From Jannaschia pagri (GTDB taxonomy: Bacteria; Pseudomonadota; Alphaproteobacteria; Rhodobacterales; Rhodobacteraceae): a stretch of DNA of 64,000 bases. Below are positions 43,767 to 52,481 of the stretch, piece after piece (position 1 is the stretch's first letter; each line of letters starts with the position of its first letter). The notes below the pieces were generated by a model. The model worked only from the letters and a program-made list of their open reading frames with translations, made no database searches and had not been told where the DNA came from. The position numbers and the translations under genes were made by a program. The stretch is from positions 434,001-498,000 of the forward strand of contig NZ_BPFH01000003.1 of assembly GCF_019655435.1 (NCBI RefSeq), read 5' to 3'.

Positions 43767-43835
43767 TTTACGCTCGATGGATTGTGAGAGGCAGGCGTAA
43801 GCCAACGCGCGCCTCTCCTCCACGAAGCGTCATAC

Positions 43836-44177
43836 CTATGCTCGCCGTCGCCTGTTCTGGGTCGCCATTAGTCGTTCAATGACCTTGGCCCGGGCCGTAT
43901 CGCGGGCATGGGCTTCGCGATAGGGTTGCGCTGCGGCCTGCGCCTGGGCCAGCTGGAGTGTGAGGCGCGACAGTTGATCGGCTCTCCACAGGTCATGTTT
44001 TTCCTGCACCATCAACTGAGAGATGTCAGCGGTTTCGCAACTGGCGGTCTGTCGCAGCGGGGCGGCCTGCGCTTCGAGCGCTGAGACCACAGTCTGGCGC
44101 TTGGCCAGGTCGGCGGCCGACCGCAGAGCCCGCAGCTCGGCGAGCTTATGCAAGGCGCGAAGGTCTGCTTTGGTCAT
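43836..44177 (-). CDS. FliJ-like coiled-coil protein, last gene of the flhA operon
   Basis: 113 residues, almost entirely helical and charged (LHKLAELRALRSAADLAKRQ at the start, LTLQLAQAQAAAQPYREAHA later), which fits a short coiled-coil export chaperone such as FliJ. Sequence alone does not prove it. Its start overlaps the flhB stop by four bases. If it is FliJ it would work with FliI at the export gate. Confidence 0.5.
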   Translation of the reverse strand: MTKADLRALHKLAELRALRSAADLAKRQTVVSALEAQAAPLRQTASCETADISQLMVQEKHDLWRADQLSRLTLQLAQAQAAAQPYREAHARDTARAKVIERLMATQNRRRRA

Positions 44178-45253
44178 TTTGCTTTAGCCTTTTGCTGCAT
44201 TTCTTGCGCGAAGCGGATTGCAGCGGCAACGGCGGCAAAGTGCTCCCGGTCGATGATGTCGCCCAGATCCACGCTTGCGTGCAGCGCCCGTGCCGTGGGC
44301 GGATCGCTAAAGATCGGCACGTCGTTGTCGGTCGCCACTTCGCGGATCTTGGCCGCAATTTCATCGACGCCTTTTGCCACGCAGACCGGCGGGGTCGGAT
44401 CCATCGGAGACCACTTCAAAGCCACGGCATAGTGCGTCGGGTTGACGACAATGACGGCCGCATCAGGCACGTCCTGCAACATCTTGTTGGTGGCAAGCTC
44501 TTGGCCCCGCTGCCGACGGCGCGCCTTTAGGTGGGGATCGCCTTCGGATTGCTTTGTTTCATCGAGAACCTCCTGCCGGGTCATGCGGTGCTTGGCCAAG
44601 TGGCTGTGCCGCTGCCAAAGGTAATCGGCGGTCGCGATTGTTGCCGAAGCGATGATGACCGCCAAAAGAAACTGACCCAGCATATCCGGAATCAAGGTGA
44701 CCACCTTGCGCGGTTCGAGCGCCGCGGAAACCACGATGTCGTCCAAGTTGGACGTGATGACGTAAGCCAACAGCGCAGAGTAGGTCGCCATCTTTGCCGC
44801 CGATTTCGCGAATTCGAACAATCCGTTGGCGCCGAACTTGTTCTTTGCGTTCGAGAGGATCGAAATCTTGGAGAGCCGTGGGCGGAGTTTGGACGGTGCG
44901 ACCACGATCGCCTGCTGCGCAAAGAGCACGACGAGAACGAGCCCCGCCATTGGCCCCACCAGGAGTCCAGTGCTGCCGAGGGTCGCCCAGAGGACAACAC
45001 CGCCGTAGCCGCTACCGCGATCGCGCAAGGCCTCCGCCATGCCATCGGCATCCTGCAACAAAGCGCCGCCCGCATTGATCAAGAGGTCCGTCGCTGGTCC
45101 TGCTGCAATCGCGAGGCAGAGAAACGCGCCGATGTAGGATGCGGCAACTGCCACGTCCTGGGATTTGACGATCTCACCCTTTTTCCGAGCCTCGCTCAGT
45201 TTTTGGGGTGTGGCCTCATGGGTCTTTTCGGCCCCGCTTTCCTCCTGGCTCAC
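44174..45253 (-). CDS. flhB: Flagellar export switch protein FlhB
   Basis: 359 residues with four membrane helices, then a cytoplasmic domain carrying the autocleavage site NPTHYAV near residue 266. The N-terminus EKTHEATPQKLSEARKKGEI is typical. FlhB switches export from hook to filament subunits after self-cleavage between Asn and Pro. It overlaps fliR and the FliJ-like gene by four bases each. Confidence 0.96.
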   Translation of the reverse strand: MSQEESGAEKTHEATPQKLSEARKKGEIVKSQDVAVAASYIGAFLCLAIAAGPATDLLINAGGALLQDADGMAEALRDRGSGYGGVVLWATLGSTGLLVGPMAGLVLVVLFAQQAIVVAPSKLRPRLSKISILSNAKNKFGANGLFEFAKSAAKMATYSALLAYVITSNLDDIVVSAALEPRKVVTLIPDMLGQFLLAVIIASATIATADYLWQRHSHLAKHRMTRQEVLDETKQSEGDPHLKARRRQRGQELATNKMLQDVPDAAVIVVNPTHYAVALKWSPMDPTPPVCVAKGVDEIAAKIREVATDNDVPIFSDPPTARALHASVDLGDIIDREHFAAVAAAIRFAQEMQQKAKAK

Positions 45254-46005
45254 GGCACGCCTCCGGAAATTGGGTCGACCAGCAGCGCGACCATCGCCGT
45301 GTGCCAGGTCGACAGGATGACCGGCGCAGCAAGCATCAGGATGACGCCGGTCAGACCTGTGATCGCCGGCGCACCAACCAGAGCGACCATAAGCTGCGGC
45401 ATCGCGCGGTTTATGACGCCGAGCGCCATGTTGTAGAGGATTGCCACCAACGCAAAGGGCGCCGCCAACGCGAAGGCGAGGGCAAACGCGTGGGACAGGC
45501 GACCAACACCCCAGCTTGCCACATCTGAGCCTGGCATAATCGCGCCAATGGGCAAGATATCATAGCTGCGCACCAGCAGGTCGATGACGTACAGGGGCAG
45601 GCCCGTCGCCATCAACAGGCAGAGACCCGCGAGGTTGAGCACATTTCCGATGGCGGAGGATGGTTCAGTCGTGCCGAAGAGCTGAGACAGGGACGTGAGC
45701 TGCGCCGCCATCATACCTGCCATCAAAAGCGCTTGGGCCAAGAAACGGAGTACGGCGCCAAATGCGAGGCCGATCAGCCCCTCTGTCAGGATCATTTGAA
45801 ACGGAATGGTGGTTGGTGTTGTGACGGTCGGCGTTATGGCCACCGCAAGGCTGAACCCTGCAACCAGCCGCACGCGTGTCGGGATTAACCGATCCCCCAG
45901 GCCGGGCAGCAGAAGCATGATGCCACCGACCCGCAGAAAGACCGTTAAAAATGAGATGACGAGTGGCCCCGCCCCCTCCGTCAGCGCCAACAGCGCATCA
46001 ATCAT
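45250..46005 (-). CDS. fliR: Flagellar export apparatus protein FliR
   Basis: 251 residues, about six membrane helices. VISFLTVFLRVGGIMLLLPG near the N-terminus and RVRLVAGFSLAVAITPTV are family patterns. The gate core with FliP and FliQ. It overlaps flhA and flhB by four bases, a single translational unit. Confidence 0.94.
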   Translation of the reverse strand: MIDALLALTEGAGPLVISFLTVFLRVGGIMLLLPGLGDRLIPTRVRLVAGFSLAVAITPTVTTPTTIPFQMILTEGLIGLAFGAVLRFLAQALLMAGMMAAQLTSLSQLFGTTEPSSAIGNVLNLAGLCLLMATGLPLYVIDLLVRSYDILPIGAIMPGSDVASWGVGRLSHAFALAFALAAPFALVAILYNMALGVINRAMPQLMVALVGAPAITGLTGVILMLAAPVILSTWHTAMVALLVDPISGGVP

Positions 46006-48059
46006 GCTGCGACGGACCCGACGATCGCGGGGACGGCTGCGCTGCCGATTTCTTCGTATGAGATGACCGGATTCGGCAGGCCCCGAGAGGATAAGACAGT
46101 CCGTACAAACCGTCGTCTTCGTGCCGACGTGACGACGGCCGCATGGGTTCCTTGCTCCGCCGCACGTCCGATGCCGGCGACCAGATTTTCGCCCAGCTTT
46201 TGGAAGAGATCAGGGGGCAGGGCGATATCGCGGCCCCCGCCCTGCCCGTCCATTTGGTGGCGCGCGAACATCTCTTCCCAACGCGGCTCCAACTGTAAAA
46301 GCGGGATCGTTCCATCGTCGCGCTTGAGCCCAGCGGTGATCTGCTCGGACAGCCGTTGGCGCACATGCTCCGCGACATCCTCTGGGGACAGACCTTGGTC
46401 GCGGCGCTCGGAAACTGCTTCCAAAATGACGGGGAGGTTTCGGACGGATACCCGCTCGGCCAAAAGGTGACGCAGGACAGCCAGCAGGAGTTCCTGTGGG
46501 ACCTTTGACGGGATGAGTTCATCCAGGAGGCGGCGATTTGCGACGGATTTCTCCGGGGATGAAACCTTGGCGAAAGCGTCCAGAAGACGTTGGAGACCCT
46601 TGAGGCCCAGCAGGCGCGGAAAGTTTGATTTGATGATTTCCAGAAGATGCGTCGCCAAGACCTCGGTTGGCGTGACCGAGGTATGGCCGAGCATTGCGTC
46701 GGCCTCATCCGCGGGCACCCAGCGGGCCGGTGCGCCATAGACCGGTTCCTTCACGTCACGGCCTGGCAACACCGCCTGGGACCCGGCGCCGGTAAGTACG
46801 AGGAGGTGGTTCTTTTCCAAGCGGTCGCGCGCCATTTCAACGCCCTGTATGCGAATGACGTATGTGCCGGAAGGGAGCCCCGCATCATCAGTCATTCTGA
46901 TTTCCGGAAGGATGATCCCGTAGCTTTCGGCAATATGATTGCGCAGCCCGCCGATCCGCCGTTCAAGGCCGTTGCTTGGATCCAGCGCAAGATCCACAAG
47001 GTCCAGCGCGAATTCCACGCGGATATCATCGAGGTCTAAGATGTCGCCAATTTCTCGCTCAGGTGGGGCTTGGTCGGCCTCATCCTCGACCATCGGCTCT
47101 GGCACTTCGGGTCGCATGCGCCAGACCGCCGTCGCCCCAAGGACCAATGCGCCGAGTATGAATGGGATGAAGGGCAATCCGGGCACGAAAGCAAAGACTG
47201 CCATGATCAAGGCCACGGTCGCCAAAGCCGCTGGATGCCGTCCAATCTGAGCAAAAATTGCCGTATCAATCGCGCCGCTGTTGCCTCCTTTGGCCAACAA
47301 CAGGCCCGATGCGATTGAGATGATGACCGCTGGGATCTGCGACACCAACCCATCGCCAACGGTCAAGATCGCGTAGGTTTCGATTGCCTGCGACAGTGGC
47401 ATGCCGTGCGCGATCATCCCCGCACTGAGCCCAACGACCAGATTCAGGATCGTGATCAGCAACCCGGCTATGGCGTCACCCTTCACGAATTTAGACGCCC
47501 CATCTAGCGATCCGAAGAAAGTCGTTTCGGACAGATCTAACTCGCGGCGGCGCTTGGCCTCTGCGTGGTCGATGGCGCCCGCCGCGACATCGCTGTCGAT
47601 GGCCAATTGTTTGCCGGGCATTCCATCAAGAGCGAAGCGCGCACCCACCTCGGCCATGCGGGTGGCCCCCTTTGTGATGACCACAAAGTTTACGATCAAC
47701 AGAACGCCGAACACCACAAGCCCAAGCGCGACGCTGCCTCCCATCACGAAGTTCGCAAAGCCTTCGATGACATGACCTGCCGCGTCGGTCCCCGTATGTC
47801 CTTCGCCGATGATAAGCTTTGTCGACGACACGTTGAGTGACAGCCGAAGCATAAGCGAGGCCAGAAGGATCGTTGGGAAAGCCGAAAAATCCAGCGGGCG
47901 TTCAATGAACAGTGTTGTCGTAAAGATAAGGATCGCGATGGCGAAGGACGCTGATAGGCCAATGTCCAGAACCCAGGATGGCATTGGCAGGATCATCATG
48001 AGAATGATCGACATAAGTGCCAAGGTCATCAGAACGGTTGGCTGAAACAACGATCTCAT
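46002..48059 (-). CDS. flhA: Flagellar export gate protein FlhA
   Basis: 685 residues from the ATG at 48059, with GAGG seven bases ahead; the in-frame TTG at 48071 is unlikely. The N-terminal half has about eight membrane helices (LIFTTTLFIERPLDFSAFPT region), the FHIPEP-type loop region around DGMPGKQLAIDSDVAAGAID near 150, and a cytoplasmic domain docking chaperones. A near-consensus CtrA site lies about 55 nt upstream. First gene of flhA-fliR-flhB-fliJ-like. Confidence 0.96.
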   Translation of the reverse strand: MRSLFQPTVLMTLALMSIILMMILPMPSWVLDIGLSASFAIAILIFTTTLFIERPLDFSAFPTILLASLMLRLSLNVSSTKLIIGEGHTGTDAAGHVIEGFANFVMGGSVALGLVVFGVLLIVNFVVITKGATRMAEVGARFALDGMPGKQLAIDSDVAAGAIDHAEAKRRRELDLSETTFFGSLDGASKFVKGDAIAGLLITILNLVVGLSAGMIAHGMPLSQAIETYAILTVGDGLVSQIPAVIISIASGLLLAKGGNSGAIDTAIFAQIGRHPAALATVALIMAVFAFVPGLPFIPFILGALVLGATAVWRMRPEVPEPMVEDEADQAPPEREIGDILDLDDIRVEFALDLVDLALDPSNGLERRIGGLRNHIAESYGIILPEIRMTDDAGLPSGTYVIRIQGVEMARDRLEKNHLLVLTGAGSQAVLPGRDVKEPVYGAPARWVPADEADAMLGHTSVTPTEVLATHLLEIIKSNFPRLLGLKGLQRLLDAFAKVSSPEKSVANRRLLDELIPSKVPQELLLAVLRHLLAERVSVRNLPVILEAVSERRDQGLSPEDVAEHVRQRLSEQITAGLKRDDGTIPLLQLEPRWEEMFARHQMDGQGGGRDIALPPDLFQKLGENLVAGIGRAAEQGTHAAVVTSARRRRFVRTVLSSRGLPNPVISYEEIGSAAVPAIVGSVAA

Positions 48060-48112
48060 CGAAACCCTCAAACGAACGTGTAGGCTGTCTCTGTAGGGCT
48101 ACGCTGTTTGGG

Positions 48113-48127
48113 TTAATGCGCCGTTAC
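48113..48127 (-). promoter_or_regulatory. Near-consensus CtrA site before flhA
   Basis: TTAA-TGCGCCG-TTAC on plus (GTAA-N7-TTAA on minus), 7 of 8 conserved positions of the CtrA motif TTAA-N7-TTAA. It overlaps the stop of the 626-residue gene and sits about 55 bases before the flhA start. CtrA controls flagellar genes in this family. Confidence 0.4.
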
Positions 48128-50004
48128 TGCTCCCGAATACTCTGGCCCTCGTTCAGCAAGGCGGAAATCACCGACGATACGCTTCGGCTGCTGTCCAAAA
48201 GGTATTCGGCGCGCGTGAAGTCGTCCGACGGCAGAGTGGTGTCGTTGCGTTCCACAACATATTGGGCTAGCAAGCTGCGCGGTGTTTGGCTTTCGGTTAC
48301 TTCTTCTTCGGCAACCCGCGTGAAGTCCCGTTCTAACCAAGCCTGGTCTATGGACGTTAAAGGGTCCCCTTCGGCGGTCGCTGGATCCCGGGCCAGCACT
48401 GGACGCGCCGGTAGGCCTTCACCGGGCCGGATGGCTTCGTACTCGGCCGCAGCTTCCGTCAGACCAAAGGTGCGCATCAAACGGGCAACGTCGTCAATGA
48501 CGGCCGCATTACTGGGAAGGCTTGGACGCAGCCGGACGGCGATTTCCAACGCGTCCTCCGGCGGTCTTTCGTCCAGAACCATGGCGAGCATTTCCGCCGC
48601 GCGATCAGGTGATTTATCAATGACGTCAATAGCTTCGTCTGTGTGGCCGGACAGCAGGAGACCTTGGGCCAAGGCATCGTCAAACTCGTCCTTCAGGGGG
48701 CCATCTGGAATGGATCGCCGCAGCGCCAGCGCATTGCCAAGAATCGTGCGTTGCGCATCCGATAGTGGAGCCGGGCTGTTCCGCAAGAGATCGAGTGTTG
48801 CCCGGATCGCCTGTTCATCGGTCCCGGCAGCAGTGATCTCCGCCGAGACCGCGCCTTCCGTTTGCTGACGGGCGGGCCTTGAGGTGAGGCGCGCCAGTGT
48901 CTCCTCCTTACCAAGGCGGACGAGACCGTCGCGCAAGCGGGGTTCTAGATCTCGTCTGCGGATGGGCGGTAGCCGATCTATGAAATGAACGAGTGCCTCT
49001 GCGTCTACGGCGTCCCAATCGATATCTCCGGGTCCGGAAATCAGTAGCAGGCTGGTTGTGGCGGGGCCACAGGCGGGATCGCCGAGTACCTGATCGTCGC
49101 CAAAGTTGGGAGAGGCATCCAGCGCAGTCGCCACGATCCGTCGAGGGATATCTTGGTCGGCTTCGAGTTGGTCCAAAATATGTAGGGCTTCGGTACCCCA
49201 GCCGAGAGACAGATACGTATCGACCAAGGTCTGGAGACCTTCGGGAGAACGGTTGCCAGCGCTATCCACAACGTTCACGCGATTTACCGGCAAGTCCGCC
49301 AGGGCGTTACTCGGGTCGCTGTTCAGCACCTCTGCTGCGCGCGCTTCAATCGCGCAAGCTGCAATCGAAAGACGGTCTTGCTCGGAAGTCGATGCCGTAA
49401 ACGGGAGAAGTGACGGTCGTGTCTGGTCCTGGATCCTGATTTGGACGGGTGGGGAGGTCGCGCCGCTAGTGGCGGGGTTTTCTTGCTGCGTTTCGGCGGA
49501 CGCTACAGAGGAAGATGTGACAGATAGGCCACGTGATAGGGTGGCCACTGGTGATAGTTTCAGCGGCAGGACGGTCGGTTCGGCTGCAGGCGTGAGCGAA
49601 GGCTGATCATCCGGTGCGTCAAGAGCGGCCGTCGGCGCAACGGTTGGGTCGTTGACGTCGATGACAATATGGCCCGATGGGATTTGAAACACGCGAACGT
49701 CGCAGTCACACGCAAGCGAAAGCTCCAATTCCCCGTCGCCCCCACGGATATCGCGTAGTCTTTGCCTCGGGATCCGATCGAACACCCCGCTTGTGTTGAA
49801 CGCGACACGTGGTTCACCAAAGTCGATCAAGACCGTGTCGGTGTCAGATGTGACCGTCCAGGAAAGATCGGTGGGCGATGGAAAGACGAGGCGCGAGAAC
49901 GAGGCGTGTTCACCGGATGTAACGACGCGCGTCGCCTGAGCCCACGCTGGATGGCTCAGGGCAACCGTCACACCGATGAGTATTGTTCCGATCCGTCTCA
50001 TCAT
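48124..50004 (-). CDS. Large unknown periplasmic protein in the motor/flhA locus
   Basis: 626 residues. The signal peptide ends near PAWAQA (residue 23). Residues about 30-120 form a beta-rich domain resembling AMIN-type modules (LSWTVTSDTDTVLIDFGEPR, HIVIDVND). A low-complexity Pro/Ser/Thr linker follows (about 125-200), then a long helical region with repeat-like units (LVDTYLSLGWGTEALHILDQ; ALAQGLLLSGHTDEAIDVID). This is TPR-like in spacing. The start overlaps the motA stop, so it is co-translated with motA. Similar proteins accompany flagellar genes in roseobacters, but the function is unknown. Confidence 0.75.
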   Translation of the reverse strand: MMRRIGTILIGVTVALSHPAWAQATRVVTSGEHASFSRLVFPSPTDLSWTVTSDTDTVLIDFGEPRVAFNTSGVFDRIPRQRLRDIRGGDGELELSLACDCDVRVFQIPSGHIVIDVNDPTVAPTAALDAPDDQPSLTPAAEPTVLPLKLSPVATLSRGLSVTSSSVASAETQQENPATSGATSPPVQIRIQDQTRPSLLPFTASTSEQDRLSIAACAIEARAAEVLNSDPSNALADLPVNRVNVVDSAGNRSPEGLQTLVDTYLSLGWGTEALHILDQLEADQDIPRRIVATALDASPNFGDDQVLGDPACGPATTSLLLISGPGDIDWDAVDAEALVHFIDRLPPIRRRDLEPRLRDGLVRLGKEETLARLTSRPARQQTEGAVSAEITAAGTDEQAIRATLDLLRNSPAPLSDAQRTILGNALALRRSIPDGPLKDEFDDALAQGLLLSGHTDEAIDVIDKSPDRAAEMLAMVLDERPPEDALEIAVRLRPSLPSNAAVIDDVARLMRTFGLTEAAAEYEAIRPGEGLPARPVLARDPATAEGDPLTSIDQAWLERDFTRVAEEEVTESQTPRSLLAQYVVERNDTTLPSDDFTRAEYLLDSSRSVSSVISALLNEGQSIREQ

Positions 50005-50864
50005 GCTGCTTTGCGGGCCTTCAGTGCTTCTTCGAGCTCCGCATATGTGGGACGCATGTGGGTCGGAGTGTTTTGGCGGCCCACCTCGATACAGATGTTC
50101 GTCGCGTGATTGTGCAGGTTCGCGACCAGAACCTCTTGGATGAGCGCGTAGAAATGTCCGTCCTGTTCACTGATAGATTTGAGGCGAACGGCAAATGGTC
50201 CGACGATGCCGTAGGCCAGAAACACGCCCAGGAACGTCCCGACGAGGGCGCCGCCAATCAGTTTCCCAAGGACTTCTGGTGGTTGGTCGATTGACCCCAT
50301 AGTTTTGATGACGCCGAGCACCGCCGCGACAATTCCCAAGGCAGGAAGTGCGTCGGCCACCGATTGAAGTGCGTGGCTCGAATGCCCCGCATGGTGCTGA
50401 TTTTCTTCTATGCGTTTGCTGAGAACTTCCTCGACTTGGTGGGGGTCATCGTAATTCATCGACATCGCGCGAAGCGTATCGCTGATCATGGCAATGGCTT
50501 CGCGATCCGTCAGAAGCTTTGGGTAATTGCTAAAAATGTCCGAGGAGTCCGGATCTTCGATGTGTTCTTCAAGGGCCACGGGGTTCTGCCGCCCAAGCCG
50601 GATCAACTCGAACAGGAGGCAGAGGAGATCCCGGTAGTCATCCGGTTTCCACTTCGGTCCCTTGAACACTTTGCCCACGTCCTTGAGCGTATGTTTTACC
50701 TCAGCCGCGCCATTGCTCAGCAGGAACGCGCCAACGGCGGCGCCGCCGATCATGGTCATTTCATAAGGGAGCGATTTCAAGATGATGCCCATCTTGCCAC
50801 CTGCCAGCAGGTAGCCGCCAAAGACCATGACAAAGACGCAGATAATTCCAGCAATCCCAAGCAT
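50001..50864 (-). CDS. motA: Flagellar stator protein MotA
   Basis: 287 residues from the ATG at 50864, preceded by GGAGG. Four membrane helices: the first pair near 3-55 (GIICVFVMVFGGYLLAGGKM) and the second pair near 170-225 (ALPALGIVAAVLGVIKTMGS, then LGKLIGGALVGTFLGVFLAY). The cytoplasmic loop contacts FliG. It forms the proton channel with MotB, which is not in the window. Upstream is a MotE-like gene. Confidence 0.95.
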   Translation of the reverse strand: MLGIAGIICVFVMVFGGYLLAGGKMGIILKSLPYEMTMIGGAAVGAFLLSNGAAEVKHTLKDVGKVFKGPKWKPDDYRDLLCLLFELIRLGRQNPVALEEHIEDPDSSDIFSNYPKLLTDREAIAMISDTLRAMSMNYDDPHQVEEVLSKRIEENQHHAGHSSHALQSVADALPALGIVAAVLGVIKTMGSIDQPPEVLGKLIGGALVGTFLGVFLAYGIVGPFAVRLKSISEQDGHFYALIQEVLVANLHNHATNICIEVGRQNTPTHMRPTYAELEEALKARKAA

Positions 50865-50865
50865 A

Positions 50866-51444
50866 TCAACCTCCGGTAGCGGCGTTTGCGTTGCGTCCGG
50901 CCATAACAACACTAAGGGCGTAGGCCTTTTCCGGCGATAGGTTCGAGAAGATCGCCGCCGCCGCATCCGGTCGCATCCGCGCCAAGAAACCCGCAGCAAA
51001 GTTCGACTCCATTGTCTCGAACAAGACCGCGGCGTCCTTCGGTTTCATTCCCTCATAGACCTCGGTCAAGCGCGCCACATCGGTTTCCGAAGCCTCATTC
51101 GATTGGTACATGCGCGCGGCCAACCGTTCTTCTGCTTGGGTCAAGTCTTCGAGAGATCGGCGGATCTCTTGGGTTGCGATACGGGTGTCTTGCTCCCGTA
51201 GGGCGACACGCGCCTCCCGCGCGTCAAGCTCCGCATCACGGGCCGCGATTTGCCGGAGCAGGTTTGCGACTTCTTCCGACGGGGGGCACAGCAGGGCGGC
51301 CGTCTCTTGGAGGTTCTCGACCGGTGGCTCCGCCGGTTGCGCAGACAGGCTCGCGGAAATGACGCGGGCGAGTGCGGAAACCAGAAGAAGCGTGAACACT
51401 GCACCGAAAACCAGGCGCTTTCCTTGTGTGAGCAGAAAGTTCAT
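50866..51444 (-). CDS. MotE-like motility protein
   Basis: 192 residues: an N-terminal membrane helix (LVFGAVFTLLLVSALARVIS), a coiled coil about 70-115 (AARDAELDAREARVALREQD) and a C-terminal MgtE-N-type helical domain (YEGMKPKDAAVLFETMESNF, then AAAIFSNLSPEKAYALSVVM). In Rhizobiales, MotE is a periplasmic partner of the stator protein MotC. Next to motA, it likely supports stator function. Confidence 0.72.
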   Translation of the reverse strand: MNFLLTQGKRLVFGAVFTLLLVSALARVISASLSAQPAEPPVENLQETAALLCPPSEEVANLLRQIAARDAELDAREARVALREQDTRIATQEIRRSLEDLTQAEERLAARMYQSNEASETDVARLTEVYEGMKPKDAAVLFETMESNFAAGFLARMRPDAAAAIFSNLSPEKAYALSVVMAGRNANAATGG

Positions 51445-51884
51445 CTCGTCATGTCTCCGGAAGGGGTCGCAACCATGGGATGGCTCCGGGTTGGGCGGAA
51501 CTGTGGGATGGTGATCGTATCCTCTGCGGCATCTGCCGCGTCGGCAGCATCTGCCCGCATCACGAGGTCTGTTTCGATCTCTTCCAGCCCTGCCAAAAGG
51601 ATCTCAATCCGACCGATCCTGTCATCTGCACGGTCGATTTGCGCGGCGAGTTGGTCCGCCGTCGGGTCGGGCGCCAAAGTTTCCTCGGTAGCGGGGCTGT
51701 TTCGCAGCGCTTCCACGTCTGCGCGCAGCGCGTCGACCGCCTGTGTCAGATGATCGATCTCAGCCGCTTGGGGCGCGGGCGAAGGCGGTGCCGCCAGCCG
51801 CTTCGACAAGACCCAACAATAGGTCGCCATACCGAGTGTTGCGATAACCAGAAGGCCGTCTGAAAGGAGCGCGAGATATGTCAT
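51441..51884 (-). CDS. Unknown membrane-anchored flagellar-locus protein
   Basis: 147 residues: an N-terminal membrane helix (LLSDGLLVIATLGMATYCWV), then a coiled-coil stretch about 40-110 with an Ala/Asp-rich run. It resembles small bitopic proteins found next to fliL in alphaproteobacterial flagellar clusters. It overlaps fliL and the MotE-like gene by four bases. Function not known. Confidence 0.6.
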   Translation of the reverse strand: MTYLALLSDGLLVIATLGMATYCWVLSKRLAAPPSPAPQAAEIDHLTQAVDALRADVEALRNSPATEETLAPDPTADQLAAQIDRADDRIGRIEILLAGLEEIETDLVMRADAADAADAAEDTITIPQFRPTRSHPMVATPSGDMTR

Positions 51885-52360
51885 GTCACTACGAAATCGA
51901 TGATGAGCAGGTCAGAGACAGCGTCCGGGCCCGTCAAAAGATGCAGGCGACGCAAAAGCTGGGCGCGTATTCGAATGAGAGCAGCGGGGTCTTCCAATGT
52001 GTCCGGACCTAAAGCCCTGAGATAGGTCGAAAAAATATCTAGGATCCTTGGCTGGAGCGTCACCACATGGTCCGATCCATCATGGGGCACCTCTAAGAAA
52101 GCCCGGAATTTCAACTGCTTGATCGACCCCGGACCACCGACCGTCACAAGCATCGGTTCCAACTCCACAAACTTGGGACCGTCTTGCTCTGCTACAGGGT
52201 GCGGTGCCGGTTTGGCGGCAAATTGGTCGGCCACAAGTCCAGAGTACGTCGCATAAAAGCCGCCGCCGCCCAGGACCGCCGCAAGAATCACAACGATCAA
52301 CCAGCCCTTCAGGCCCATCCCGGCCTTTTTTTCCTCAGTCTCTTCGGTGTCTTCGGCCAT
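51881..52360 (-). CDS. fliL: Flagellar basal body-associated protein FliL
   Basis: 159 residues from the ATG at 52360. Charged N-terminus, a single helix (GWLIVVILAAVLGGGGFYAT) near residues 18-38, and a periplasmic domain with FVELEPMLVTVGGPGSIKQL and the ending LLIIDFVVT. FliL stabilises stators. Divergent from fliF across 121 bp with a candidate CtrA site. First gene of fliL - 147 aa - motE-like - motA - 626 aa, tightly overlapped. Confidence 0.9.
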   Translation of the reverse strand: MAEDTEETEEKKAGMGLKGWLIVVILAAVLGGGGFYATYSGLVADQFAAKPAPHPVAEQDGPKFVELEPMLVTVGGPGSIKQLKFRAFLEVPHDGSDHVVTLQPRILDIFSTYLRALGPDTLEDPAALIRIRAQLLRRLHLLTGPDAVSDLLIIDFVVT

Positions 52361-52404
52361 CTCGGCACTCCCGTTGTCTGAGATCTGTCCTAACCGATGG
52401 CTGG

Positions 52405-52419
52405 CTAACCAAATCTTAA
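52405..52419 (+). promoter_or_regulatory. Near-consensus CtrA site between fliL and fliF
   Basis: CTAA-CCAAATC-TTAA matches the CtrA motif TTAA-N7-TTAA at 7 of 8 positions. It lies 63 bases before the fliF TTG start and 45 bases before fliL, so it could serve both operons. Confidence 0.45.
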
Positions 52420-52481
52420 AGGGAATCGGGAATTTTACCGGCGAGGCCCAGAACGGGCTGACCATTCCGGAGGATGGACAT

